Notes: generated by a model not told the origin, from the letters alone. 64,000 bases of DNA from an uncultured Mucilaginibacter sp. (GCF_913773635.1 NZ_CAJYGQ010000012.1:1-64000); one strand, 5' to 3'. Counted from the first letter of the stretch, positions 52,234 through 62,079 are shown. Translations and numbers: made by a program.

Positions 52234-53772
52234 TTAATTGCTTGGATTTGGCTTTAATAAGCCGCCACTTAAGTCAATTTGCTGTTGCGGGATAGGGAAT
52301 AATGCCCGGTTTGCATTCCAGGTTTTGCCGTCAGCAGCGAACGCAGCTGCAGCACGGCCTGGCTGCACGGCATCCTGACGAACAAGATCAAAAAAGCGAT
52401 CTTGCTCCATAGCGAGTTCAACACGACGCTCATGCCAGATTTGTTGCAACGTTGGTATACCAATAGTTGGAACTTTAGCGCGTGTACGTAGTTGATTAAT
52501 GTCGCTTTGAGCAATACCACCCTGGCCTGTTTGCAAGGCAGCTTCAGCATGTATTAAAAGAACTTCTGCGTATCTGATTACCATTACATGCTTTGGTAAC
52601 CTGTCAAAGTTGCCACAATTTGGCTCAGCCTGACGGCTGTAGTAAGCCTTATAGTTATAGCGTTGATTTTGAACTGAATCCTGTGTTGGTATACGGAATC
52701 CGTCATATAACACCGTACCTACCGAGTTTGCACCGTTTGAAGGATTTATGGTGATGATAGTGGCATTTTTGCGTACATCACCGGCTTCAAATTCATTTAC
52801 CAAGCTTTGCGATGGGTTGTTAAAGCCGTAACCACGGTCAACCCAGCCATTTTTACCACCGGCACGCGGGCCTTGGGCTACGGTAAACCTGTCAATTGCA
52901 GCATTACAAGCAAGGTTTTGTCCTGCTTGAATTTCAAAAATTGATTCTTTGCTGTTATTGCTTACCTGGCGGAACAATAACGTATAATCAGCTAACAGCG
53001 AGTAATTATTACTTTTAATAACTGCATCAGACATGGCGTATGCATTGGTATAGTCTTTATTGTAAAGGTAAACTTTAGACAGTAATGCCTGAGCTGCACC
53101 TTTGCTTGCACGGCCTACATCAGCACTGTTGTTAGCAATAACCGGTAAGTTTTCGGCTGCAAATGTTAAATCAGCAATAACAAATTTGTAGATGTCTTCT
53201 GCGGTTGCACGCGTTTGAAACTGTGGCGAATTGGCTTCGCTTGCAGCCGGAACACGGTCAAGTAAAGGCACTCCACCAAAAATGCGAACCAGGTTAAAGT
53301 AAAACATGGCGCGTAAAAAACGGGCTTCACCAATTAAACGGTTCTTTACCGTTGCATCAAACTGGGCGTTTTGCAATTGACTAAGCGCCTGGTTAGCGCG
53401 GGCAATTGCCTGGTAATAACCTTTCCATATATTGTTAACCACACCGTTGTTTCCATTGGCTGTTAGCTGGTCAATAGTGTTGGCATCGCCATAGTCGCTG
53501 GCTGTGCTTCCTTTATCAGCATCATCAGAGGCTATATCACCTAAAACAGTAAACTGAAAGCCTCTTACATCGTTGCCAAAAGCATCGCCGGCAAAAAATA
53601 TATTGTATATACCGGTAACCAGATTGGAAGCAACGTTAGGATCGCTGATAATTTGCGCTTCTGTAATTTCACCTTGCGGATTTACATCAAGCGAATTTTT
53701 ACACGAATAACCGGTGCCTACAAGTAGCGCAGTCATCGCAGTTATGGTTGAAAATTTATATAATGATTTCAT
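52234..53772 (-). CDS. SusD-like surface glycan-binding lipoprotein (second PUL)
   Basis: This 512-residue lipoprotein has a lipobox ending GYSC (Cys24). SusD features are the N-terminal LDVNPQGEITEAQ, RLIGEARFLRAMFYFNLVRIFGGVPLLDRV, MVIRYAEVLLIHAEAALQTGQGG and IWHERRVELAMEQDRFFDLVRQ. It should cap the SusC transporter encoded 14 bases upstream. Confidence 0.94.
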   Translation of the reverse strand: MKSLYKFSTITAMTALLVGTGYSCKNSLDVNPQGEITEAQIISDPNVASNLVTGIYNIFFAGDAFGNDVRGFQFTVLGDIASDDADKGSTASDYGDANTIDQLTANGNNGVVNNIWKGYYQAIARANQALSQLQNAQFDATVKNRLIGEARFLRAMFYFNLVRIFGGVPLLDRVPAASEANSPQFQTRATAEDIYKFVIADLTFAAENLPVIANNSADVGRASKGAAQALLSKVYLYNKDYTNAYAMSDAVIKSNNYSLLADYTLLFRQVSNNSKESIFEIQAGQNLACNAAIDRFTVAQGPRAGGKNGWVDRGYGFNNPSQSLVNEFEAGDVRKNATIITINPSNGANSVGTVLYDGFRIPTQDSVQNQRYNYKAYYSRQAEPNCGNFDRLPKHVMVIRYAEVLLIHAEAALQTGQGGIAQSDINQLRTRAKVPTIGIPTLQQIWHERRVELAMEQDRFFDLVRQDAVQPGRAAAAFAADGKTWNANRALFPIPQQQIDLSGGLLKPNPSN

Positions 53773-53786
53773 TGTAGTGGTAGTGA

Positions 53787-56700
53787 TTAAAATTCAACAT
53801 TAAGTCCGAAAGTAAACGTGCGGGTTGTTGGGTATCCGTTTAAATCAACACCTGATGAAATTACGTCAGCAGGGATAAGCTCAGGAGTAAAACCGCTGTA
53901 GCGTTTAGCTGTAAAGAAGTTTTGCGATGCAGCAAATACCCTGATTTTATTAATTTTAATGCGTTTAAGCATTTCGGCAGGGAAAGTGTAACCCAGTGTT
54001 AAATTGTTTAAACGTAAAAACGCTCCCGACTCAACGAAGTAAGTAGAGGCCGGCATGTTTTGCGGAATGGTGCGCGGATCGGTATTTGATGCGTTGGTTG
54101 GAGTCCAGCGGTTGTTAGCGTAATCAGCCTGGATGTTGTCAAGCGCATTGGCACGGAAAGCCTTACGACCATTATAGATCTGGTTGCCCCAGTTGCCGTA
54201 AAAATCAGCACTTAAATCCCAGTTTTCATAATCCAAGCCAATGTTGAAGCCACCGTAGTATTTAGGTTGGTATGAGCCTGCGTAAACACGGTCATATGAA
54301 TCAACCACACCATCAGGTACTCCGGCAGGGCCGCTAACGTCGGCATAAACCATACCGCCGATGCTTTTTCCATAACCACCTAAGTTATAGCTTGGTGCAG
54401 CATCAATTTGCTGTTGGTTTTGAAATATACCGGTTTGCTGCAATACATAATAGCTTGCAATTGGCTGGCCATTATCAGTACGGGTAATATTGCCCTGGTT
54501 GCCAATACTGCCTCCTAAAAGAGCCTGACCACCGTTTAAGCCAACCACTTCGTTTTTGTTGTAGTTAATGTTACCACCTATGGTGTAATTCAGTTTGCCA
54601 ATTTTGTCGCTCCATTTAATAGCAAATTCAACACCTGAGTTACGATATGAAGCAGCGTTTGTTACAAACAATGCATCAGGGTCGCCTAAGATAGCCGGTA
54701 GGGTAACATTCGTCAGTGCATCAACTACCTTTTTATTATAATAGTCAATTTCACCGGTTAACTTGTTGTTCAAGAAACCATATTCGATACCAAAGTCAAA
54801 TTGGGTTGTTTTTTCCCATTTCAAGTTTGGATCTTTTATATCCTGAATAGCACTACCTAAGGTGAGGCTATTATTATAAAAATAAGGCAAGTTAGGCTGT
54901 ACTGTTGTAATGAATAAGCCCTGAGCTATATTATCATTACCTAGTTGTCCCCAGCTACCACGCAGCTTCAAATTGCTGATTACTTTACTATCACGAAGAA
55001 AATCTTCCTGAGAAATTACCCAGCCTGCACCGAAGGTAGAGAAGTAGCCATATTTTTTGCTAAAACGTGAACTACCATCAGCTCTGAATGAGGTGTTGAA
55101 TAAATACTTACCTGCATAGCTATAATTAATGCGACCTAAATAAGATAAACGACGGAATAAAGTTCCTGAGTTGGCATATACCGCACCTACATCAGGGTTA
55201 CCTGTATTTAAGTACCATAAATCAGGATCTTCAGGAACATCACGACGGCTACCGCTAAACAAATCTGTTTTGATATATTCTTGCGTAAAGCCACCCAAAA
55301 CGGTTAGGTTATGCTGACCAAAGCTTTGTTGCCAGGTAGCAGTGTTATCCCAAACTGTCCAAAACGACTGGTCATTTTGAATAAACAAAGTACTGAAGTT
55401 GCTGAATTGCTGACCACCTGCAACAGTAAATATGTTACCGTCTGCGGCAAATTTCGCATTATAGTTACGCTGTTTATTCCAATATGCATCGGCGTTTAAA
55501 GCTGTGCGTAGGGTTAAAGACTTAATAGGCTTGTACTCAAGGTAAACGTTGCCCTGTACACGGTTATTGATGGTTTGGTTGTTGGTTTTGTTAAGGCTTA
55601 ATAATGGGTTGCCTAAGTTACCCCATATACTGGTGTTGCCATAACGACCGTTTTCATCCTGAGCCGGAATAATTGGTGCAGCACGGTACACGTTGCTGTA
55701 GACACCAGATAAAGGCACCGGGCGTTCGTTGCTACGGGTTAATGACATTTGAGTTCCAAACGTTAAATTGTCCGTGATTTTTACGTCAATATTTGAGCGG
55801 AAACTGTAACGGTCAAATGAATTTGTTTTGATCAAACCATCATCAGTAAAAGCGTTTGCGCTGAAAAAGTACGTAGTTTTTTCGCTGCCTCCAGCTAGAG
55901 ATAAGTTATGGCTCATCTGCAAGCCTTTGCGTAAAACGGCATCATACCAATCGGTTGTGCCGGGGGTGGTAAGAGGGGCCACGTCGCGCGCTACATCATT
56001 AGGGCTGGCATCACGTAAATAGTTGATGTACTGATCGCGGTTTGCCATCTGTACTCTGTTTGAAAGCTCGCGGAAACCTGCATTGGCATCATACCTGATT
56101 ACAGGCGGGCCGTTTTTCCCTTTACGGGTGGTGATGATTACAACACCATTGGCACCACGAACACCGTAAATAGCAGCCGATGCATCTTTAAGTACATCAA
56201 TGCTAACAATATCGTTATTGTTAATGTTGCGGATATCATCAGTAAGCACACCATCAACTACATATAATGGGTTAGCCCCACCTAACACAGAGCCTGTACC
56301 GCGTATACGAAGCTGAGGCTGAGCATTAGGCTGACCAGAACCTAACACCTGCACACCGGCTACTTTCCCTTGCAAGGCTTGAGTAGGGGTTTGAACAGGT
56401 TGCTTGGTAAGTTCAGCACCACTTACATTACCAATAGAGCCGGTAACATCACGTTTGCGTTGTGTACCGTAACCTATTACCACTACCTGCTCTAAACTTT
56501 TATTAGAGGCAGCTAAGTTTACATCAATTGTGGTGCGGTTGTTGATAGTTACATCCTGGTTAGCGTAACCTATATAGCTAAAGGTAAGCGTGCCATTGGC
56601 AGGAGCCGAAATGGTATAGTTACCCTGAGCATCAGTTTGTGTACCTGTAGCCGAACCGCTGAGTTTTACAGTCACGCCGGGCAGGGGCTGTTTGTCTGTG

Positions 56701-56801
56701 GCATCAATTACCTTACCTGTTATCGTACCGTTTTGCGCAAGAGCAAACGACGAAAGAAACAGTAAAGCAAGGAAGACAATCCTTGTAAAGATTCTTTTCA
56801 T
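53787..56801 (-). CDS. SusC-type TonB-dependent transporter (second PUL)
   Basis: This 1004-residue protein has a signal peptide (about 1-22, ending ALAQ), a carboxypeptidase-regulatory-like domain (about 25-98), VVVIGYGTQRKRDVTGSIGNV, a plug with PLYVVDGVL and SIDVLKDASAAIYGVRGANGVVIITT, and a barrel ending in GLNVEF. There is no STN domain, which fits control by the adjacent Y_Y_Y/LuxR-type regulator. It starts the operon SusC-SusD-GH144-GH43-SGNH-GH3. The 273 bases upstream hold the candidate operator region. Confidence 0.95.
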   Translation of the reverse strand: MKRIFTRIVFLALLFLSSFALAQNGTITGKVIDATDKQPLPGVTVKLSGSATGTQTDAQGNYTISAPANGTLTFSYIGYANQDVTINNRTTIDVNLAASNKSLEQVVVIGYGTQRKRDVTGSIGNVSGAELTKQPVQTPTQALQGKVAGVQVLGSGQPNAQPQLRIRGTGSVLGGANPLYVVDGVLTDDIRNINNNDIVSIDVLKDASAAIYGVRGANGVVIITTRKGKNGPPVIRYDANAGFRELSNRVQMANRDQYINYLRDASPNDVARDVAPLTTPGTTDWYDAVLRKGLQMSHNLSLAGGSEKTTYFFSANAFTDDGLIKTNSFDRYSFRSNIDVKITDNLTFGTQMSLTRSNERPVPLSGVYSNVYRAAPIIPAQDENGRYGNTSIWGNLGNPLLSLNKTNNQTINNRVQGNVYLEYKPIKSLTLRTALNADAYWNKQRNYNAKFAADGNIFTVAGGQQFSNFSTLFIQNDQSFWTVWDNTATWQQSFGQHNLTVLGGFTQEYIKTDLFSGSRRDVPEDPDLWYLNTGNPDVGAVYANSGTLFRRLSYLGRINYSYAGKYLFNTSFRADGSSRFSKKYGYFSTFGAGWVISQEDFLRDSKVISNLKLRGSWGQLGNDNIAQGLFITTVQPNLPYFYNNSLTLGSAIQDIKDPNLKWEKTTQFDFGIEYGFLNNKLTGEIDYYNKKVVDALTNVTLPAILGDPDALFVTNAASYRNSGVEFAIKWSDKIGKLNYTIGGNINYNKNEVVGLNGGQALLGGSIGNQGNITRTDNGQPIASYYVLQQTGIFQNQQQIDAAPSYNLGGYGKSIGGMVYADVSGPAGVPDGVVDSYDRVYAGSYQPKYYGGFNIGLDYENWDLSADFYGNWGNQIYNGRKAFRANALDNIQADYANNRWTPTNASNTDPRTIPQNMPASTYFVESGAFLRLNNLTLGYTFPAEMLKRIKINKIRVFAASQNFFTAKRYSGFTPELIPADVISSGVDLNGYPTTRTFTFGLNVEF

Positions 56802-56927
56802 AAATAATAATTTTAGTTAATTGGTTAACAATAATAGGGGCTTATTGCTTTGGCAAAATTCAATTTGAGCGGGCAGAAGTGCAACTATATTAACTCTACA
56901 TTAATACATCTTACGTCTAAAACATAG

Positions 56928-56996
56928 GTGTATTTACACACAAACATTTTAATTTACTATCTCAAGTAATTGATTTTTAATTATTTATGTGTAAAT
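56928..56996. promoter_or_regulatory. Inverted-repeat region upstream of the second PUL
   Basis: GTGTATTTACAC (56928-56939) is a palindrome with a 2-base centre. ATTTACACA (56932-56940) recurs inverted as TGTGTAAAT (56988-56996). An ATTTATGT half-site (56983-56990), identical to half of the LacI-type operator at 62061, overlaps the second copy. The region lies in the 273 bases between the regulator stop and the SusC start, otherwise AT-rich and without a clear TAnnTTTG element on the minus strand. Confidence 0.4.
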
Positions 56997-57074
56997 GTTT
57001 TTTGCGGATGTTTGCTGGTGACAATCGAGATAGTATGTATTCTTTTATGAACTATGAGAGGTAATGATGTAGTA

Positions 57075-59954
57075 TTATAGCTCCATGAGAAACTCTGCGA
57101 GGTTCTTATCATGGGGTAAATTCAGCTTTTTCCGCAAGCGATAACGCCTGATTTCTACTCCACGCAGAGTTATGTTGAGTAACGATGAAATCTCTTTGCT
57201 ACTCATATTCATCCTCAGATATGCGCAAAGTTTGAGATCGTTTGGAACCAGTTCGGAGTGTTGAGATTTTAATTTTTTGAAGAAATTTTCATGAGCCTCG
57301 TTAAAGCTTTTTTCGAAAAGGTTCCAGTCGCGCTCGTCGTTCATTCCTTCAGTTATCACTTTTTGCACCTTGCTTACTTGTTCAGCAGGCAGTTTATTAC
57401 CACTTTGATCTTTAATCTTTAAAATTTCGTCACTCAGTTTTTGCAATAATTCATTTTTATACGCAACAGACAATGCTGAGTTGGATAGCTCCCGGTTCTT
57501 AGCATCGAGTTCGGCTTGTAGCTTTTCGTTTTGCAGCCTCGCAATTTTTCTTTCGTTAGCTTCCGTTTCTTGCTTCAAAATCAGTTCCTGCTCGGCCTGT
57601 ATGCGTTTAGTTATGCGTTCATGATCTTTTACAAGCTTTTTATTGTACAATTTTTTAGCCAGGTAAGCTAAGCCGCCCAAGATCAAAAGGTAAACGAACC
57701 AAGCCCATTTAGTAGAGTACCAAGGTGGCAAAATTTCAAATTGGAAGGCGGTAATAGCAGTTTGTAAGCCGTTGGCCAATCGTGCTTTAACCTTAAATGT
57801 ATAAACACCTGACCCGAGGTTAGTAAAATCTTTTTGTGTTGCCGCACCCCAATCTGACCATTGTTGGGAGTAACCGTCTAAATAGTATTGATACCTGATT
57901 TTATTCTGCCTGTAGTAAGGAAGCGTGTATGAGATGCGGACATTGTTACGGGAGTTTTTTAATTGCAATTCATCGTTTGAAGTGCCTGTTTCAGTTAATG
58001 TAATATACTTGTCGGTTATATCATCAACTTTACGTATAAGTACTTTTGGTAACTTCTTTGGATATTGATAGACATCTTTTTCGCTACTGTCATAAATTAC
58101 AAAGCCGTCATCAATACTAATGAGGTATGTTGATTTAGTTATGCAGCTTATATTTTCGTAATACTGAACCATACGCCCGTTTAAAATACTGAACGGCGAA
58201 TGGTTTGCTATAACTTTTCCGGGTTGTGTAAAGCTCACCAGGGCAACCTTTCCATGGTTAATAAACCAGTACTTATGCTCGTCGGCCTGAATGACTTTGT
58301 TTGAACCCGAAAAAAGCTGTAATGACTTATTCAACGATTGATAAGACGCAAAGTGGTTACTAATGTCGTCATAGGTATAAAAGCCCGAGTCGGTTGCAAA
58401 CACTATTCGGTCTTCAAGATTGAAGACGTTTATATTGAAATTCGCCGGTAGACCATTGCGCTCATTAAAATAAGCTTTACTGATCACTTTTCCATAATCG
58501 GCACTTAAGGTTAATTTTATGAGCCCCTTGTAAGCATGGCTTACCCAAATGTTGCCTTTATTATCCTGCTCAACCAGTCTTGATGGCTCGTTAAAACCAT
58601 TGATGTGCTTATAAAATTGCCAGTGGCCAGTTGCACTTTTGTTGTACAAAACAAGGCCGTTATAAGTGCCTTGGATGAGGTAGTTGGATGACGATTTTAG
58701 TTTTTTGATTGTCCAGCCGCCGCTTACCTTCGAAATTTGCTCAACGGTGTTTTCATTTACGAGGTAGGTGCCGTTGTTGTGTCCGCAAAGTAATTCACCG
58801 TCAATTAAAGACAAGTCCCATACCTGCCCCTGAGTACCTGGAATAAGTTCAAACTTAAGCTGATTGCGGTTCACAGACGACCACTTGCTGTAAAACAGCC
58901 CTTGGTTTGTGCCCAGGTATATTTTACCATTATGAATTAAGCTGGAATATACTGTACCAAAATCTCCTGACTTATCAAGGTAGAAGTACAGCGGCGAGTT
59001 AAGCTCTACCCGGTCAATGCCGTTATCAAGTCCGGCCCATAGGTTTTGGTCATTATCTGCGTATATACTTAAAACAGTATTATTTTGAAGACCACTGCTT
59101 TTACTTATCTGCTGTACAATTTCGCCTAGCTCATTAATGATAATGAGGCCATTCAATATGGTTCCGTATGCATAATATTTACCAAGTACTTTGCAGCCAT
59201 TGTTCAACTGGTAATTTTTCAAGAATCTATTTGCCGGAGTATTAAAGGCCGAAAAACTGCTTCCATCGAACAAATAGAGTCCGTTTTTTACTGTACCGAT
59301 TATAAACTTTCCGTTAGTGAAGGGTAGTATAGAGAGCACCTGTTTTATGCTTTCGCTGCCTTTAACAAATGATAGCTTATTGTCTTTAAGTTCAAAAAGT
59401 CCCTTGCCTAAAATTTCCACAAGGAAACGATTGCCGCATTTGTGCAGGAACAAGAATGATGCATCAGCTTTAATTGTGGTTATTTTGTTGTGCTGATATA
59501 TATAAATCGACGAGAAGGATTGGAACAGCACACGGTCGCCATCTACGTAAATCTTCCATATTTCATCGGTTACTTTTGCCTTTTGCGGAAGCAACGACGT
59601 AAGAGATTTAAAAGTAAGCTTGTTGTTTTTATAATGCCAGTACCCAAAATCACCAAAGCCGCCCGCATAAACTCTTCCGTTGTTATCAGTTGCTACCGAA
59701 CGTACAATTTGCCTGTGAGGCATTTGATGCTTTTGCCAGTAACGGCCATCGTATACTAATAAACCCTCAGCATTTCCATAATACATTATACCACTCTCGT
59801 CTTGCGCAACTGCCCAGTTTTGGTTTCCGGCATTATAAGCGGCTTTGGCATAATTTTGAATGTATGGCACACCCAGGCTTTTTATCTCTGCAGCATAAGT
59901 AAAATTGCAAGCAAAGACGAATAATATGAGGCAAGCAAGGCGAAAGAGTTTCAT
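57075..59954 (-). CDS. Membrane one-component regulator: propeller, Y_Y_Y domain, LuxR-type HTH
   Basis: This 959-residue protein probably senses glycan fragments in the periplasm and regulates the adjacent PUL. It has a signal peptide or N-terminal anchor (about 1-21), a periplasmic beta-propeller (about 25-640) with NxxGxxxYGxxxGLxxYDG-type blades, a Y_Y_Y domain (about 690-755, YQYYLDGYSQQWSDW), a transmembrane helix (about 762-782), a long coiled coil (about 790-860, rich in Glu, Lys and Gln) and a C-terminal helix-turn-helix of the LuxR/GerE kind (about 900-955, MSSKEISSLLNITLRGVEIRRYRLRKKL). There is no kinase or receiver domain, so the signal must pass directly through the coiled coil. 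It is encoded upstream of, and codirectional with, the SusC gene. Confidence 0.88.
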   Translation of the reverse strand: MKLFRLACLILFVFACNFTYAAEIKSLGVPYIQNYAKAAYNAGNQNWAVAQDESGIMYYGNAEGLLVYDGRYWQKHQMPHRQIVRSVATDNNGRVYAGGFGDFGYWHYKNNKLTFKSLTSLLPQKAKVTDEIWKIYVDGDRVLFQSFSSIYIYQHNKITTIKADASFLFLHKCGNRFLVEILGKGLFELKDNKLSFVKGSESIKQVLSILPFTNGKFIIGTVKNGLYLFDGSSFSAFNTPANRFLKNYQLNNGCKVLGKYYAYGTILNGLIIINELGEIVQQISKSSGLQNNTVLSIYADNDQNLWAGLDNGIDRVELNSPLYFYLDKSGDFGTVYSSLIHNGKIYLGTNQGLFYSKWSSVNRNQLKFELIPGTQGQVWDLSLIDGELLCGHNNGTYLVNENTVEQISKVSGGWTIKKLKSSSNYLIQGTYNGLVLYNKSATGHWQFYKHINGFNEPSRLVEQDNKGNIWVSHAYKGLIKLTLSADYGKVISKAYFNERNGLPANFNINVFNLEDRIVFATDSGFYTYDDISNHFASYQSLNKSLQLFSGSNKVIQADEHKYWFINHGKVALVSFTQPGKVIANHSPFSILNGRMVQYYENISCITKSTYLISIDDGFVIYDSSEKDVYQYPKKLPKVLIRKVDDITDKYITLTETGTSNDELQLKNSRNNVRISYTLPYYRQNKIRYQYYLDGYSQQWSDWGAATQKDFTNLGSGVYTFKVKARLANGLQTAITAFQFEILPPWYSTKWAWFVYLLILGGLAYLAKKLYNKKLVKDHERITKRIQAEQELILKQETEANERKIARLQNEKLQAELDAKNRELSNSALSVAYKNELLQKLSDEILKIKDQSGNKLPAEQVSKVQKVITEGMNDERDWNLFEKSFNEAHENFFKKLKSQHSELVPNDLKLCAYLRMNMSSKEISSLLNITLRGVEIRRYRLRKKLNLPHDKNLAEFLMEL

Positions 59955-59972
59955 TTCAAGAGTGTATAGTTA

Positions 59973-60881
59973 CTACTTTAATGCTTTAGCCAAGCGATCA
60001 GGGTAGTCGGTAATTATGCCATCAACATTGAATGCTAAAGTTTTATTTATATCATCAAGCTCATTCACAGTCCACGGGCATATTTTAATGCCTTTTGCAT
60101 GCAACGCGTTAACCATTTCGGTATTGACCATGCCATAATGCGGATTGTAGAATTGAGGTTTAAAGCCAAGCAGCGCCAGGTTTTGCTCTACACTCACTTT
60201 ATTATCGCCCGTTAAAAAACCAAGCTTTACTTTCGGATACTTTTTAGTTAAAACTTGCAATGGGCGCATATCAAATGATTGAATAACAAGGCGGTCACGA
60301 AGTTTATTAGACTTAAGTGCAGACATAACCTTCTCAACAAATACAGCAGGTACGGGTTGTTCAACACCATCTGTTTCTTTGCTTGATTTGATTTCGAGCA
60401 GGTAATTAACTTTCGGATATTTGTGTGTTGCGGTGAATGCTTCAACCGAGTCAATCATTTCGGATAACAGGGGGGCATAAGATGCTGTTAATTGCTGCTC
60501 CGGAAAAGCCGGATATTTTTTTAAGCCTATCTTAAAATGTCTTATATCGCTATAATTCATCTGGTAGAACGTATACTTTTTACGTTCACCCGGCGCAATA
60601 TCACTTCCGCTGGCTAATTGAGTATATTCAGGGTTTACCGATGAGTCATGATAAACCACAACTTGTCCATCTTTAGTAATGTGCACATCAAATTCAATAG
60701 TGTTACAGCCCAACTCAATAGCTTTAAGCATAGACGGGATGGTATTTTCAGGCATCAATCCGCGTGTTCCACGGTGGCCTATTTTTAAGAATGCAGTATT
60801 ACGCTTTCCAATAGAAAATGATAAACATACAAAGCTTGTAATAACTACAGCAACGGCTGTTATTGATTTTTTATAATGCAT
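59973..60881 (-). CDS. Secreted glycerophosphodiester phosphodiesterase
   Basis: The enzyme should release glycerol-3-phosphate from glycerophosphodiesters. The preferred start is the ATG at 60881 (302 residues), as it begins a normal signal sequence (MHYKKSITAVAVVITSFVCLSF). A longer frame to 60965 adds an unconvincing N-terminus. GDPD motifs are intact: GHRGTRGLMPENT (catalytic His and metal-binding Glu), EFDVHITKDGQVVVYHD (metal ligands and second His), LEIKSS and the C-terminal WTVNELDDINKTLAFNVDGIITDYPD. It lies 18 bases before the PUL regulator, so the two are probably co-transcribed. It may act on phosphoglycerol substituents of the PUL substrate or on phospholipid head groups. Confidence 0.9.
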   Translation of the reverse strand: MHYKKSITAVAVVITSFVCLSFSIGKRNTAFLKIGHRGTRGLMPENTIPSMLKAIELGCNTIEFDVHITKDGQVVVYHDSSVNPEYTQLASGSDIAPGERKKYTFYQMNYSDIRHFKIGLKKYPAFPEQQLTASYAPLLSEMIDSVEAFTATHKYPKVNYLLEIKSSKETDGVEQPVPAVFVEKVMSALKSNKLRDRLVIQSFDMRPLQVLTKKYPKVKLGFLTGDNKVSVEQNLALLGFKPQFYNPHYGMVNTEMVNALHAKGIKICPWTVNELDDINKTLAFNVDGIITDYPDRLAKALK

Positions 60882-60985
60882 ATTAAATTGTGTGATTAGA
60901 TGAAGCAGTAGGTTGTCTGCTATCCTAAAGTACGGGCAAAGGTAATGAACCCGTTTAAATTGCAAACATTTGCAAGTAAATTAGC

Positions 60986-62029
60986 TTACGGCAAAAAAGA
61001 CTTTGAAGGTATTGAGGATTGCCGAACAATAAGTTCTGTGCTAACTTGGGTGCTCATTGCTTCATATACCGGGTACTTACTTTCAATAACGTTTATAAGC
61101 ATTTCGGTAGCCATTTGGCCCATAGTGAATGCAGGTTGCCTGATTACAGTAAGCGGAGGTGCAAATGATTCTGCCACCTCTGAGTTGGTGAAGCCGGTTA
61201 AGGCCACATCCTCAGGTATACGGTAGCCCATTTTTTTAAGTATAGGTATGCAGCCGGTTGTTAGCCTGTCGTTTGTTGATATAATAGCCTGAGGCCGGTC
61301 GGGCAAACTCATCAGTTCTTGCAAAGCATTTTCTACCTCTCCGGCAACCATTCCGCCATGATGACAATACTTAACGTACTCGGGTAAAATTTGAATATTA
61401 TGCTTAAGTAAGGCAGCTTTGTAACCGTCAAACCGTTCACGTGTATTAAGCAAATTAGGTGTACTGGCTAAGTTTGCAATTTTGGTGTACCTGGCATTTA
61501 TCAGTTGCTCAGTAGCTTCAAAAGCACCTTTAAAATTATCCACAGTTACTTTGTGAGTATCAATATTTTCGGCAATACGGTCAAAGAAAACCATAGGAAA
61601 ACCTTTACTGTGCAAAAATTTAAATTCTGAAGTATCGGTAGTTTCTGCCGAGAGGGCGATGAGCAGCCCATCTACATGCCTGGATAAAAGGTGTTGCACA
61701 TTTGCCGCCTCACGTGCTGCTGATTCATGTGTTTGCGTGATGATTACATGATAGCCTGAGCTGTAAGCAATTGACTCGATACCATTAATTGCCTGCGAAA
61801 AGTAGTTATTAGCAACTTCACATACAACAACGCCAATTGAACGGCTTCGTTGTTCTTTCAGGCTAAGAGCAATAGGGTTGGGGCGGTAGTTAACCTTTTC
61901 GGCGTATTCTAAAACCAGTTTTTTTGTTTCGGTCCCTATTTCATAGCTGCCATTTAATGCGCGAGACACCGTTGAGGTTGATAAACCCAGCGCTTTAGCA
62001 ATGTCTTTTATAGTATAGGGCTTAAACAT
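60986..62029 (-). CDS. LacI/GalR-family transcriptional regulator
   Basis: This 347-residue cytoplasmic repressor-type protein has an N-terminal helix-turn-helix (about 5-55, YTIKDIAKALGLSTSTVSRALNGSYEIG), the hinge helix (NPIALSLKEQRSRSIGVVV) and a periplasmic-binding-protein-like sugar-sensing domain (about 62-335, VFFDRIAENIDTHKVTVDNFKGAFEAT, RFDGYKAALLKH, ISTNDRLTTGCIPILKKMGYRIPEDVALTGF). A 19-bp inverted repeat lies 32 bases upstream of its start, probably its own operator. The gene is upstream of the phosphodiesterase and PUL regulator on the same strand, so it may control them; the effector sugar is unknown. Confidence 0.92.
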   Translation of the reverse strand: MFKPYTIKDIAKALGLSTSTVSRALNGSYEIGTETKKLVLEYAEKVNYRPNPIALSLKEQRSRSIGVVVCEVANNYFSQAINGIESIAYSSGYHVIITQTHESAAREAANVQHLLSRHVDGLLIALSAETTDTSEFKFLHSKGFPMVFFDRIAENIDTHKVTVDNFKGAFEATEQLINARYTKIANLASTPNLLNTRERFDGYKAALLKHNIQILPEYVKYCHHGGMVAGEVENALQELMSLPDRPQAIISTNDRLTTGCIPILKKMGYRIPEDVALTGFTNSEVAESFAPPLTVIRQPAFTMGQMATEMLINVIESKYPVYEAMSTQVSTELIVRQSSIPSKSFLP

Positions 62030-62060
62030 ATGTCCGCTGTAAAATTATGGTATTTAAATC

Positions 62061-62079
62061 ATTTATGTAGTACATAAAT
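62061..62079. promoter_or_regulatory. Candidate LacI-family operator
   Basis: ATTTATGT-AGT-ACATAAAT is an 8+3+8 perfect inverted repeat located 32 bases upstream of the LacI-family start, where an autoregulatory operator is expected. Confidence 0.55.

Noticed and set aside
60882..60965. N-terminal extension of the phosphodiesterase to 60965
   Set aside because: The extension has no signal features, while the ATG at 60881 starts a normal signal sequence.
60945..61226. 93-codon plus-strand frame antisense to the LacI-family gene
   Set aside because: It is a shadow of conserved LacI coding sequence and has no promoter or domain.
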